Shown: positions 33,806 through 44,535, counted from the stretch's first letter. The stretch is 64,000 bases of DNA from Varroa destructor (GCF_002443255.2 NW_019211456.1:37145042-37209041); one strand, 5' to 3'. Program-made: numbers and translations. Notes: generated from the sequence alone by a model not told the origin.

Positions 33806-34094
33806 TTAGAAGAAGGTGGAAGTCGTAATCGATGTGAGCGGTTCGGAAATCGAGAGGGCATATCTTAATGGGATCCACGTGATGCCATTTAGCCATTGTT
33901 GCCCGTTCAGCCGCCCACATCTCGCAGCATCGAACGAAAGACCAAAGCTAAGTGTCGCAGTGGTCATTCCCGGTAACACGCGCCACAAGGCACCATCCAT
34001 GTGTGACTCCTCTATAGCAGTAGCTGCACCAGCAGCAAGTACCCTGTGCCAATGTGCAATCCATCTTTCCACCTTATCGACTAGAGACCAGGAA
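33806..34094 (-). CDS. candidate last coding exon of a minus-strand gene
   Basis: The minus acceptor has a branch-like CTGAC and a pyrimidine tract (ctgaccatcatttctgcccag). The frame needing two bases is open for 95 codons to TAA and is tryptophan-rich and protein-like: SWSLVDKVERWIAHWHRVLA.., ..DGALWRVLPGMTTATLSFG.., ..NGQQWLNGITWIPLRYAL... AATAAA on the minus strand (33730-33735) follows the stop by about 70 bases. The exon at 35564-35365 ends in the matching phase. The overlapping plus frame (33816-34145) is taken as its shadow. Family unknown. Confidence 0.4.
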
Positions 34095-35364
34095 CTGGGC
34101 AGAAATGATGGTCAGCTTGGGATTTACCATGCCACGATCTCCTGACCATAAGGACCCGACAACAGGCCTATTTGGGAGCATAGCGCCAATATAGCAGCCG
34201 AAACGCAAAGTGTACGTGCTCCGTCCATCGCTTCGTAGCAGCTGGCAACGGTCCATCCAGCCTGTGTGGTAATTATATCGAACGAATCGTGATTAAAATG
34301 CCAATTATTATATATTAGTGGTGAACGTCCAACGCTCGTTCAACAACAAAACAGGTCTGGATGACTCTGACCTTGCTGTTACTGGCAATGACACTTTTCG
34401 TTTACGGTTAATTCTTCTCTTTTTGCAAACATTTTACACTTCGTAGATGACAAAAAGTAGCAGGCATCGATTTCTAGTCTGAATAGTGGATTGCCATGAT
34501 CCTATTGTTGCTCAGATCTCCAACGAATATTTACGTCAATTTTGCAGCTACAGAGTTCTCCAACGAATCTCCAAAGGTCAGGAATAGAACCAGTGCAGAT
34601 AAGTTCCCCCAATGACGGATTTTCATGACTTTTTTTTAAACCCCACTTGCTCGTTTCGTTAACCCCTCTTGTCTCTTTGGTAGCCTCCTGTGGCGCACTC
34701 TACTCCTGGTGCTGCTACAAAGGCCACTAGCCGCTGACGAGCCGTCATCGCATGTTCGTCCAATCGAGCGACCGTTTAGCCGCCAAACGAACGAAGCAAA
34801 GAACTAACCAGCATCGTTGCACGACGCTTCTCCATGCTGCTTTTTTCCTGGCGGCGTGTGGCGGCCGCGTAGCAATGGCCGTGGTTTCTCCGGGAGCGCA
34901 CGCGCTCCGCTGCTATCTTGTAGTAGGCACTCCATCACGCCATCAAACAGCGGCCATTTCCATCTTCCACAGAGCCCCGACATGTTCGGCTTAGTTTTCT
35001 GTCGTCTTCTGTCTTCTGATCACTCGACGTCTCTTATAGCCCTGCCTTAATGGCAGTGAGCCTTCATCCATCGAGACCGCCTAGCTTAAGAAGATGGGAG
35101 GCCTGCTAACTTCGTCGTTGTTCATTCGTGTCTTCGTCCGGTAACCGGTTCGGAGGCCACCACCGTTCAGCCGCCAAAGAGGAGGCGACGGCAGCAGCAG
35201 CGGAGACGACTGGGTCATTGCCGCATCGGTTTCTTACCGTCTAAAACTTTTCTGTTGACGAAGGCGGCTTTGCCGTCACACGCGCGTCAGCTGACGTCAG
35301 GCGTTGATGCTGATGCAAGTGCCATTGCCTCGTCTAGTGACGCATTGCCACGCACGCAACCTAC

Positions 35365-35564
35365 CAGCCAGTAAATGGGGCCTGTCTGAAAGCAATTGGA
35401 AAAACGGCAGCAATAGTGACAGGGGACGACGAGACAGGAACAACGAAACGATAGTGTGGGGATAGCGATTGATCGGAGTGGCAGAAGCTCCTGTTTGATA
35501 CTAGTTCGTCGACGCTGCCATCCGATTCGGAGGCCCGGCTTGCTGCCACTATCGTCGTGGCCAT
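35365..35564 (-). CDS. candidate first coding exon of the same minus-strand gene
   Basis: ATG in a strong context (ggcgATGGCC) starts MATTIVAASRASESDGSVDE.., ..NRSFCHSDQSLSPHYRF.. to ..AFRQAPFTG, ending at a donor GGCTG|GTAGGT with two bases left over. The exon at 34094 needs exactly two, so joining them gives 489 coding bases, about 162 residues, in one frame. The intron would be about 1.27 kb. The exon lies in a GC-rich island, as expected near a promoter. Additional middle exons cannot be excluded. Confidence 0.3.
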
Positions 35565-35842
35565 CGCCGTTCTTGCATCGTTCGTGGGTCGGTCGTTCGA
35601 CTGATGGGTCCGTCCATCCTACATTAACTGCTTTTTCCTATGCCGCTTCTTCCGCCTGTCCGTCTTTTTGGTCCGCTATTATCCCTCTGTTTCTCTGGTC
35701 GAACAGGAGTCTGCCGGCGTCGAAACGAAGACAACGACGAGGCGGCGACAACTAAGTCTTTCCCTGCTCAACAACGACGACTGTACCGGTTCCGTCCGGT
35801 TCCACTAAACTCCACTTGGTAAACGTTACGAGTCCTGATGCT

Positions 35843-36030
35843 TCAGCAACTGCTGCAGCTGCTGTAGTTCTGTCTATGGATGGTACGGGCCGCGTCACGG
35901 TGTGTTTGCTGGTTCTTTTGCTTCCAGTGCACTAGCTGTCTCTGCCGATCTGTCGTGGCTGTTTGACCAGTTAGTTGGTCTGCCTTAGAGCCTGAACCGG
36001 CTATGCCCGGTAGTATTGCCCCGCTGTCTA
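35843..36030 (-). CDS. candidate exon, function unknown
   Basis: The minus acceptor (gtttcgcttttgactgttcactcag) is strong. The frame needing one base reads DSGAILPGIAGSGSKADQLT.., ..LVHWKQKNQQTHRDAAR.. to ..NYSSCSSC, then TGA. Composition is balanced. It lies upstream of the start exon at 35564 on the same strand, so it would be a separate or alternative transcript, or non-coding. Confidence 0.25.
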
Positions 36031-36766
36031 CTGAGTGAACAGTCAAAAGCGAAACACAGCGACAAACGACAGGGACTCGAAGTTCGCCGGCAGCCGCCGG
36101 TCACTGCGGCTACTCTAATGCTGCTGTCGTTGTCCGCTCTGTCCACTACCATCGCCGCTGCCAAGACTTCCATTACCGTTAGCGCGGCGTGCCAGCCTGC
36201 TTCCCCTCAATTCCCCTACGCACATAGACACAGACACACACGCACGCACCTACTTCGGAAAATATCTCAGGGAGTTTGCGCTCACAGAGCCAGGAACGAG
36301 AAAAAGCACCGCAAGAGAAAGGGAGGGCGCCCCCTGGTGGATCTAACATACTGTTCGTTGGTGCACAGGAAGCTTTGGTGGCACTAGCTATACAGGCCCA
36401 TCATTTTTCAAACTTGCCCCTACATTACATTATGCATTCGGGCTCCCCTTGCTCGTGTCTCCCCAGAAGAAAGGGGCAGGATAGTCGCGACAATTTATTC
36501 GACACTGTGTCGTCACTGGACTAGCGTTTTCCATGTATATCAGAGTGTGCACGGTCTTAAACATAAGCCATTTTGCACATGCCAACACTACTGATGTACA
36601 GGAAAAACATGTTCCTGACTAATCGTGCTTGTCTTTATATATACGTGTGTGCATGTATTTCTGCGCGAATATATGCAGAATTTGATAATGTTTGCTTTGT
36701 TGGAATCTGTTATTAAAAGTTGGCCTCCGGTGTCGTTTGGTAGAAAATTACGCCAAATAATTTTAG

Positions 36767-37276
36767 CACCTAGACAACCGTAGTCTGGACGTTATCCCGT
36801 GCAGTATAAAATCTGAATTCTACGAGGCTGTCGTAACTAGTTGTTCCGCGCGGGCCCTTGCAAGTTTGGGATCAGGAGCATCCATCAGATCAATCGGAGT
36901 AGTGTTTGCAGCAAGGCAAGAGAAAACTCGCATTATAAGGGACAGCCCTCGCTCAAGCAGCGAGCATTTCGCTGTTTCCTCTGCCAGCCTGCTTGCCCCG
37001 TCATTGGCCTGTCTGGTTCACCACCGCCACAACCACGACCAACAGCATGGACGGCACCAACACCGCAATAGCAGCGGCAGGCGTAAGAATCACTACACGG
37101 CCCTACACACTCTTCCTACAAACACTACTAAACCGTCCTGTTCCTGCTTAGGCTCGGCTTGGGGCGGTCAGTTAGTGGAAGGCCGCGCCTTTCCGCAAAA
37201 GCGACCCTGCCATCTCCGGTGTCCTACCATCTCTCGTTGGTTTTCCATTGCAGGTTTTCCGCTTTCCCATCTATAG
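36767..37276 (+). CDS. long candidate exon (170 codons), function unknown
   Basis: After an AG (aataattttag) the plus frame is open for 169 codons to TAG. It starts HLDNRSLDVIPCSIKSEFYE.., continues ..SIRSIGVVFAARQEKTRI.., a His/Gln-rich stretch HHRHNHDQQHGRHQHRNSSG, and ends ..RWFSIAGFPLSHL. Histidine-rich runs are common in developmental regulators, but nothing else supports that. A donor GGC|GTAAGA at 37083 would shorten it to a 316-bp internal exon. The first 70 bases lie in AT-rich DNA, which makes the openness less likely to be compositional. Confidence 0.35.
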   Translation, partial: HLDNRSLDVIPCSIKSEFYEAVVTSCSARALASLGSGASIRSIGVVFAARQEKTRIIRDSPRSSSEHFAVSSASLLAPSLACLVHHRHNHDQQHGRHQHRNSSGRRKNHYTALHTLPTNTTKPSCSCLGSAWGGQLVEGRAFPQKRPCHLRCPTISRWFSIAGFPLSHL

Positions 37277-37584
37277 GAATGGTTGGACGGACCGGCCAAC
37301 CGCCTCTGATTCGTTGCCCAGTTGCTTTGCTGTCCGCATGAGCCGTCTAGGCCTGTGTATCCTGATTCACTGGTGCTACATTTACCGATGTTACCTCCCA
37401 CGCCATCTAAGATTTCCTGCCTCTATGTGATCGTAAGTAGAACGGAGCGACGGTACAGGCCGGCAGGCGATCAGATCAGTTGCCCCTAACTGCATAATTG
37501 GCCGATACATCCATGTCCACCCCTCACCTGGTCCCTGTTAGGCTTATGACCCTTACTTGACTTGCGAACGACCCTTCTTTACAG

Positions 37585-37710
37585 AAAAGATCTGCGTGGT
37601 GCTAACTCTTGAGTCCAACTTGACGATTCTGATTCGCGCCTGATCCTGAGCACACAGGAGTTTATATATTTTTACCTAGTTCTCAATATACCAAATAAAC
37701 TTAGAAAAAC
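37585..37710 (+). CDS. candidate short last exon with polyA signal
   Basis: A strong acceptor (gaacgacccttctttacag) is followed by a frame needing one base, KICVVLTLESNLTILIRA, then TGA at 37641. AATAAA occurs at 37694-37699. It could be the 3' exon of the 36.8-kb gene. It is short, so chance is possible. Confidence 0.2.
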
Positions 37711-38108
37711 GGGGTAGAGTATCGAGTGATTTTGGCAGTACACTCTCGCTAGTTCCCTTCAAACAATTTACCTTAGTTGTATTTTTGATATTTGAGCCTA
37801 CCAATGAGATCAACCAGGCATTCAGGTTATACATGTTCTAGGAAAGCCGAGCATAAAGCGAAATATTAAAAAATAACAACCCTTAAATTAAAGAAAAAAA
37901 TACGTTGGGTCTCATGCCATTAGAGTCATCGTTACTATTACCGGTCCAAAAAATATATGCGGGTATATTTTGATATATATCAAAAGTCAATATAAGGTGA
38001 CATACTCCTTGACGAATAAAAGGTTTATATGGGAGGGTTCGACCTCGAAGCCAGTTTGGTAGAAGGACCTTTCTTGCGATTTTGTCACTTACGTTCTCTC
38101 TTTTGCAG

Positions 38109-38225
38109 AAATGCAATCCAAGACTAAGTGGCAAAGATCGATCAAAACTTGAACATCTTGATGCAGAGTCCATTAGTTGGCACAAAAAGGATAACAGCGG
38201 CAGCCCGATGGCAGACAGACGATAA
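38109..38225 (+). CDS. candidate exon, 38 codons
   Basis: The acceptor is excellent (cttacgttctctcttttgcag). The phase-0 frame reads KCNPRLSGKDRSKLEHLDAE.., ..SWHKKDNSGSPMADRR, then TAA. The frame is strongly charged and protein-like. A second frame continues through the same bases to 38394 (..RWQTDDNHRPFELK.. with a GAAG|GTAGCG donor at 38249). The minus strand carries a 140-codon ATG frame (38305-37883), also open into AT-rich DNA. The plus strand is preferred because of the acceptor. Confidence 0.25.
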   Translation, partial: KCNPRLSGKDRSKLEHLDAESISWHKKDNSGSPMADRR

Positions 38226-38239
38226 CCATCGTCCATTTG

Positions 38240-39450
38240 AATTGAAGGTAGCGTCGTGTTCACAGTCGGTGCCCGAACAGAAGGGGCGAGAAGATCTGAA
38301 GACATTTTACCCTAAAAAGAGATGTGACTATCTTACGGGAGACAGAGGGAGAAGGAGAGAGAGGCAGAGAAACAGGAGCAAGCAGGTAGGATAGGCGAGG
38401 CAAAGAAGCCAAGCAAGTGAGGGCCCTAGGGCCTTGAAAGACCCCTGTGTCCGGATTTCAGGTCAAACTCACCGAAAAGCGGGAAAAAAGGCAACTGACT
38501 TCAAAAGGAATATTGCACTCAGACTGCCGAAGCTGCTGCCGCTGCATCTATCTTCTGCGCCTTGTATCATCTCTAGCTATCCCTCCGTCTGTTTTCTTCT
38601 TTCAACTTACAAAGTCCAACCTTCGACCAGCTCCGGGCGATAACGGTGACATGGAGCCATTTCGTCGTAGAGATCTGCGCAGTCATGGCCGTAGCCAGCA
38701 GGGGGCCGTTGAAGAGTGTAACGCAGGCGGAACAGGCCGCTACTCGCCAGGGCTGCGCCCTGTCTCCCCACTCGTTATGGCTGAAACAAGTCTAAGTGAG
38801 TCGGCTGCTGCTGTCGTGAAAACAGTCCCTTTTCGGTGGCAGTTCGTGCCCCCGCACTTCCTTTCTCGAGGACGAAAAAGAATAAGAAGAGAAGGACGGC
38901 GAGGACGCTTCTAGTGCACAAGCAAAATCGGACCTCCCGAAGGCCGGCGGCGGGAGGATGAGCTCCCCTAGCGACGAGTCATAGTGACGGCAGTTGCTGC
39001 GCCGCTTAGTGGCAGCAGCAGTGTTGTTGTCGTATTCGAATATTTTATGGAAATCATCTTCTTGCTCCTTCGAGACAGACAGCTCCTTCAGATCAGTTCA
39101 GTCAGCCAACCCTGCTGGCAGCACCCGCGATCCACTCCGCTTTGCTCTATCTCGGCCGCTGCCGTCGAGCTTCTGCAGACAACCAAGAACTCTCTACATT
39201 TCGATTCGGTGCCCTATCAGTAGCGCCACAACTCCTGCTGGCAGTAGGACTCGCCATGCCAAGAAATAGCCAAAGGAGGAAGCAGCAGCAGCAATGGCTA
39301 TAGTAGCCGAAGATCAGAGGCCACGCGAGAGCCTTCCAAGATATCATGAACTGTAGGGTCGTAAGAAAAGGACTACATTGCCATCCCACCGGCAGAAAGT
39401 TGCAGACGAAAGAACACAAAGATAAAGCGAGACGAGAGCGACGACAATGA
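38240..39450. other. GC-rich stretch with short frames
   Basis: Overlapping plus frames (38434-38914, 38984-39269) are Arg/Ser-rich. An ATG frame at about 39294 (MAIVAEDQRPRESLPRYHEL) is short but charged. No splice evidence decides. Confidence 0.3.
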
Positions 39451-39459
39451 GGTTTTTTT

Positions 39460-40320
39460 TTCTAGCTTCAGTAGAAGTATGGGGAAGACACTGAGAGTTT
39501 TCCTTTTTCTATGGGAAGGTTCTGGTTAGGGGTCGTGTGTAGAGACGAGAAACTAAGAGGTGAGGCTTCCTTTTGAAAAGCTGTGTAACGTCTCAAAGCG
39601 TCCAATTCAGGACCTGTCTCGTTGCTATTCCCGATGTAATATGTTAGAGAACGACCTTAAGTGGCTCCGGAGACGTACAATCCATTAATATAGACAACAG
39701 CTGTGTACGCAGTTCCGGGAATTGAGGTACGGATCGATGGACTAAATGAAATGTAGACAATCGCGCTAATCTAAGGAAAACAAACGGTGATCGAGGAATC
39801 CTAATATTTATTTCTGTTACTAAAGCATTCCCGTGATTTCCCTCACAAACCAGGATGTCTGCACGGGTATTTTGTTGACACTTATAATAAAATGGGTGTT
39901 ATCTTAAAAGCAATGATTGAGCCGCAATGTATAACAGCAATGGTAAAAATTTCACTCTCAGAACTCGAATCGCGAGGGCATGCCTATGGTTCGCTAAGGA
40001 AATAATTGGAATCGCCATATTTGGAGCCTTGTATGGAGATGCTTTTTACCAAGCTTTTTGAAAGGAATGCTATGTAAAAAATAAATAAGCAAATCCTAAA
40101 GGTGGCCTGCTATTGAAGTTCCACTAGAAGATTGGCTATGCCTTTATAGAAATTAGCTAAAATATTTTCCCACCTGTGTCTAGTATGTAATTTCCAAAGA
40201 AGTATAATCAGTTTTATTTTAAAACTTTATCACCTATCAGTGAAAAGGAAAATAAATAAATGCTCGAAAACTGTTGTGAATAAGGGATCACATACAACTA
40301 TGGCTAGCGCCTTCTCCCAT
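39460..40320. other. AT-rich, no gene recognised
   Basis: Nothing supported. Confidence 0.45.
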
Positions 40321-40332
40321 CTAAAGGTAAAG

Positions 40333-40377
40333 ATATATGCATATATGTGTGTATACACATATATGTATATATACACA
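40333..40377. repeat. 45-nt uninterrupted purine-pyrimidine alternation
   Basis: TA, TG and CA steps alternate perfectly for 45 bases (ATATATGCATATATGTGTGT.. to ..ATATACACA). Such tracts can adopt Z-DNA or cruciform structure and behave as compound TA/CA microsatellites. Confidence 0.85.
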
Positions 40378-40583
40378 AACTTAATAAAACGTATTTTCAG
40401 GCGGTTTTAACTAATCAGTATACCTCTAGCCTTAAAGGTATCTCTGATTGCCAGGGTTTTGTTACCCGTGTTGTATCAATGCGCGTTTATTTATTTCTCC
40501 ATGTCATGGTGTGTCACTTTATGTGTATGTTTGCATGTATGTTTATGAGCGAATGTGTTTCTGCACGAGTCAGTTGCATGTAA

Positions 40584-41340
40584 ATGCCTCTAGGGACGGC
40601 AGGGGGATGTTGGGCGCGACGTGATACTATCTCAAACGCAAATAGCTATAGTATCGTTAGTGGCGTATCCGTCGTTCCTGTTGTAGTTTATCGTTACCGT
40701 TCACTCTCGTCGCTACCGCCGCCGTCGCCGTCGCCGTCGTCGTCATCTCCCTCTTCGCCGTTATTCGTATTATGTTTTCGTAGTAGTTATTGTAGAACTA
40801 CCGATAGTAGCGAGTTCGCAGACGGTCGTTCTTGGATTCGTTCATCGTTCCACGTAGATCTGTGACATACTGCGCCAGCGAATTGGCCATTGTTTGACGC
40901 GTTTAGAGCGTTCTGTAATCGCCTACGTAATGACGCATTCGTTTCAAATAAATTCAAACAGAGCGCGCCAAGTCTCGTTTTTCGTGAGAGTTGTCAACGC
41001 ACCAATCCCGATCCTGCCGTGCGAGATCGTCGCCTTCTATAACCGTCTCACCGGCGGCGACGGTTCGACGCCTGCCGCTTGCCTGCGTCGTTCATGTACC
41101 ACAGCGGACTACAACAGGAAGAAAAGCAATCATCAATCGAAAAGTGAACGAATAACAGCGAAGAGGGAGATGACGACGACGACGGCGGCGGCGGCGGCGG
41201 TGGTGGCGGCGACGAGACTGAACAGTAACGATAAACTACGACAGGAACGACAGATACGCCACTAACGAAAAGTGAACGAAGTTGCGTCGGTAGGGACGGT
41301 GAGTGCGAGCAGATTAGCTACAGGGAGCGATCGGAACCAA
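40584..41340. other. GC-rich island with CGN repeats
   Basis: Plus frames 40584-40865 and 40894-41265 are open but dominated by repeat-encoded Ser/Pro and Ala/Thr runs. CGT/CGC repeats lie at about 40716-40743. Promoter or 5' UTR sequence is plausible. Confidence 0.3.
41172..41210. repeat. GAC/GGC imperfect trinucleotide tract
   Basis: GACGACGACGACGGCGGCGG.. followed by TGGTGGCGGC. Confidence 0.85.
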
Positions 41341-41344
41341 CAAA

Positions 41345-42050
41345 GAACCAGCCCCTTCTATTACAACATTCTTCTTATGCTAAAGCTTCTATATCGGTAG
41401 TAACTCTGAGTGCCTATGTGTGTACAGATCTGACTATGGTGGATTCGATCGTAACCGTGGTGTCGCGAGTAGATGTCACGGACTCGATAAGCCATAGATA
41501 GGCTAAGCCCAGTAGGACAATAACTCGGGGACTGACTGCTTAACCTGAGGTAGGTAAAACCATCGCAGTGTAGTTGCGCTAAGAGCGGCGTTAGATAATT
41601 ATGTTTGTGTCTCGAGCTAAAGGTATTTTACTGTGTAGAGTATACAGGCTGAGTCTTATTTCTATTCGGTTAAATGTAGCCTAACACGGAGATTAATTCA
41701 GTAAAGAATATGAGTAGGACGACCAGGTTTAAAGAGGAGTTAACCGTTTCCTGATAGAGAAATATGCAACACTGTGTATTATTGCCCATAGAGTGTGAAG
41801 CCAACTTAATGACGTTTCAACGCAATGCGTCTGCCACGTATACTCTAGATAGCCAAGAACGTTGTATGCGGCGGTATAGGGCAGAAGTGAGGAGCGCTTG
41901 ATCTAGGCGCAAAGGTACGTTCCAATCTGAATGAAACACCGCAAACCTTTTGCGTGTCGATAGCAAAGCTTGTTTTAAGGTAGGGCCACGAGCCCCTTTA
42001 CTCTGAAGCATGAATTATACCTCAGCTTTCCTGCCAATCATTTCGACTGT
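41345..42050. other. no supported gene
   Basis: A 64-codon minus frame (42011-41817) lacks support. Confidence 0.4.
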
Positions 42051-42108
42051 AGAATGAATTTCCTATTACGTATAAGCGGCTACTTAATTCCCCCTAACCA
42101 ATCTTAAT

Positions 42109-42213
42109 ATGCTCCCGATATGTAATACGCTAGTTTGCCATAGGCATTGTTTGGTTAGTACAAGCACCACCGGTGAAGACATTGATGAAACAGCCGCTCG
42201 TTTTACTGCAGTG
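42109..42213 (+). CDS. first part of a two-exon candidate gene
   Basis: The ATG-started frame (MLPICNTLVCHRHC..) continues ..TSTTGEDIDETAARFTAV and ends in phase 0 at a donor CAGTG|GTAAGG. The frame is open upstream from 42054, so the exon could begin earlier, for instance after an AG at about 42154. The short intron that follows has a good branch site and acceptor. Confidence 0.3.
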
Positions 42214-42308
42214 GTAAGGTCATGTCGCTTGCGTCTTTCTCTCTTTCTGTATCATTAGCTCGCTCGCATCATTAACGATTTCTCTTCTGTCGCAAGCTAT
42301 CATTGCAG

Positions 42309-42566
42309 ACAATGTTGAACATTAACACCGAGTTACGCATGGCCAGCGCAGCCAGTTGCTTCTTTGTTGACGGTCAGTCACTCATCCTTCGGAACCTGAT
42401 ACCTGATGGCACACGAGAGCGATATGGATGGATATTTCTTGACACGCACGAAGACGCAGCTCACCACGAGCGAATCACGGAACAACTTTCCATCGTTGAG
42501 GAGATTACCATCCATAATAACGACGGTCGTGTCGATACTGCTATCGCTGTCGCACCCTCTGCTTAG
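42309..42566 (+). CDS. second part of the two-exon candidate gene
   Basis: The 95-bp intron 42214-42308 has GTAAGG, a branch-like CATTAAC, a pyrimidine tract (gatttctcttctgtc) and CAG. The frame continues in phase 0: TMLNINTELRMASAASCFFV.., ..LIPDGTRERYGWIFLDTHED.., ..EEITIHNNDGRVDTAIAVA.. and stops at TAG. Together the two parts give about 120 residues of balanced, soluble-looking sequence with no recognised domain. Reading through the intron meets a stop, which fits real splicing. Confidence 0.35.
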   Translation, partial: TMLNINTELRMASAASCFFVDGQSLILRNLIPDGTRERYGWIFLDTHEDAAHHERITEQLSIVEEITIHNNDGRVDTAIAVAPSA

Positions 42567-42769
42567 CGCTTGTTACTGGCGGCCGAACGCATTGAAGGAC
42601 TTCATGTGAAGTAAACACGAAAACAAAAGAAGAATCCAGCAGTGATTGCCTACCGTATTAATGCGTGTTTTTCGTCCTTTAGCTAAGACCCACAAAGGGT
42701 CTTGACCACAAACAGCATCACCGCCATGTGCGGCGACCATCAACGGCGATGATATGATATGATAGCATA

Positions 42770-43138
42770 ATGTCGAGCAGTGGTAGCCTTCATGTGGAGG
42801 CTGCGGGTGCTTCGACGAACGGGTACTTTGATACGAGTCAACGCGAAGTGCCAGGCACTGCAGCGAGCGACAATAGTTCATACAAGATACCGTTCAGTCT
42901 CCGCAAGCTGTGTGGTTTTAAGGGAGACTGGCCTCATTCATCGATCAATGATGAGAATCAAGTCTCATACACTAGTCCATTCATCATTGCGGTAGCAGCG
43001 CCAAAGGGCCAACGGCAACGGTTGGTAGAAAGGACGCCCTCGTGCTACTTAGTCCATCAGATGGCAAACAGGAAAGAAGAACGGACGATCGATGTTAACG
43101 GACAGCTTGACTGCTTCCCTGGCTACCGGCGACAATGA
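42770..43138 (+). CDS. 122-codon ATG ORF, function unknown
   Basis: ATG with A at -3 begins MSSSGSLHVEAAGASTNGYF.., then ..SDNSSYKIPFSLRKLCGF.., ..NDENQVSYTSPFIIAVAAPK.. and ..NGQLDCFPGYRRQ. It lies about 200 bases after the previous model on the same strand. An acceptor (gcgtgtttttcgtcctttag) at 42681 could start its first exon. It may be a separate small gene or a later exon of the same locus. Confidence 0.3.
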   Translation: MSSSGSLHVEAAGASTNGYFDTSQREVPGTAASDNSSYKIPFSLRKLCGFKGDWPHSSINDENQVSYTSPFIIAVAAPKGQRQRLVERTPSCYLVHQMANRKEERTIDVNGQLDCFPGYRRQ

Positions 43139-43479
43139 AGATAGCTAGATGATGCTTAGCAAGTATCAATAATACGGGCGAGACGGGGAAATGCTACTAG
43201 AAACTGTAAGCATAATATTTACATTGAGGAAGAATGGCTCTAAAAGGCTCAAGATAGAAGGGGACACTTACGGGATAGGGCTGGTTTGTGTCGACTAAAT
43301 GAGATAGTAGGAAAAGGTGGCTGTCGGGAGAGAAAATCTAAGGAAGAATACATAGTTAAACTATGAGTACGGGCGCGCAGATCGTTCATAATCTGACTTA
43401 GGTACATAGTAGATGGGGGGGAAAAATGGCAGCGGTAAATAGTAACAGTAATATCGACGCCAATATGGACCGTGGTTGA

Positions 43480-43613
43480 CGTCATGTAATCACCTGCGGG
43501 GTGTTCAATGCTGAAAACGAGCGTAGTGGAAATAATATTGAAGGGGTAACTAGTTATGTCGTACAAGCGAGGTTCATTAATATGATCGAGCGATTCGTTA
43601 ACTTGTAAATAAA
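43480..43613 (+). CDS. candidate C-terminal coding end with overlapping polyA signal
   Basis: The frame RHVITCGVFNAENERSGNNI.. to ..QARFINMIERFVNL ends at TAA (43606-43608). AATAAA overlaps the stop (43608-43613). The reverse strand is Ser/Thr-rich, as expected of an antisense shadow. An in-frame TGA precedes the segment, so an exon boundary or decay lies upstream. Confidence 0.25.
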
Positions 43614-43940
43614 CGTGTTATTATTTTTGCACGAATACATATTATTGAATATACACTCATCATTAGCCTTACCCCAGCGACAGTCCGAGCGCGTAAATAA
43701 CTCAAGCAATAATCAAAGATATTCAGCTCGAACGGCTCTTACCTAGTGCGCATCACACTTGAATAAAAATAATTTAGCTTAAAGTTAAGTGTAGTTCAGT
43801 GTTGCCCTAAGACGCAACTGTTCTCAGAAGATGTTAAAGAGTATTTTCTGTTGTCTAACACAGAACGCGCTTTCAACACGGACGCAAGCTAGATACTACA
43901 AACCTGTCAGCTTACTGCAAATGTATATAAATGCGCCTAA

Positions 43941-44156
43941 ATGAAAATGCTTGATGAAAATAACTTTGCTTGCCATTACCCGACTGCCGAGTCGCTCTGC
44001 AGAAACAACGTACTCATCAGCTGCGTGTATGATATATTTTGGTGGTCGAAGGCTGATCTTAGCTATCGCCTGTCGAACCAATGGGTCCCTAGAACAGTAG
44101 GTGATGCCGAGCGCTTGACGAGATTTAGCCGAGTAGCGGCTCTTCGAGCGCGGTGA
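43941..44156 (+). CDS. 71-codon ORF behind a TATA-like box
   Basis: TATATAAA at about 43924 is followed by ATG at 43941. The frame reads MKMLDENNFACHYPTAESLC.., ..YDIFWWSKADLSYRLSNQW.. and ..RFSRVAALRAR. A donor-like GGCAA|GTGAGT follows the stop at 44168. A minus frame (44168-43896) is also coding-like (..SLRPPKYIIHAADEYVV..), so the strand is unsure. Confidence 0.25.
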   Translation: MKMLDENNFACHYPTAESLCRNNVLISCVYDIFWWSKADLSYRLSNQWVPRTVGDAERLTRFSRVAALRAR

Positions 44157-44442
44157 GGCTACCGGCAAGTGAGTTGAAGTGCAAATATTTGCGCATATCG
44201 CTCAGTATAGCACCATATGCAACTTGCTGCCTCGAGTCGGGACGGGACATTGTTGCCACCGTCTCCGATGGTACAGGCAAAAAATCTAGACGTTAAGGAT
44301 GTTGGGTAGTCGACCCAATGTGCTATCGAAACAGCGCGACCCAGAGGCCGATGGGTCTAACTTGCATTATCTTTTCTGAAATCCGAGCCAATGGCATGCT
44401 TTGTTGGTTAACTTCGTCTGAAGCAGTAAGCTTCGACCACCA
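44040..44442. repeat. 12-nt inverted repeats about 390 bases apart
   Basis: TGGTGGTCGAAG (44040-44051) and CTTCGACCACCA (44431-44442) are exact reverse complements. They could be ends of a small inverted-repeat element or coincidence; no flanking target duplication is seen. Confidence 0.4.
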
Positions 44443-44535
44443 GGCTGGATTGAGCTAACAATAATTGAGCGCCACTAATATTACTATTCACATTGGTCTT
44501 CTTCGATATAGCGGTGTTCAACTTATTTGCCAATC

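Larger units (their letters stand above)
34650..36520. other. GC-rich island around the candidate first exon
   Basis: CpG-dense, with several overlapping short frames on both strands (34752-35050, 35456-35822 plus). It probably holds promoter and 5' UTR sequence of the minus-strand gene model and possibly of a plus-strand neighbour at 36.8 kb. Confidence 0.3.

Noticed and set aside
33816..34145. 109-codon plus frame
   Set aside because: Read as the antisense shadow of the splice- and polyA-supported minus exon 34094-33806.
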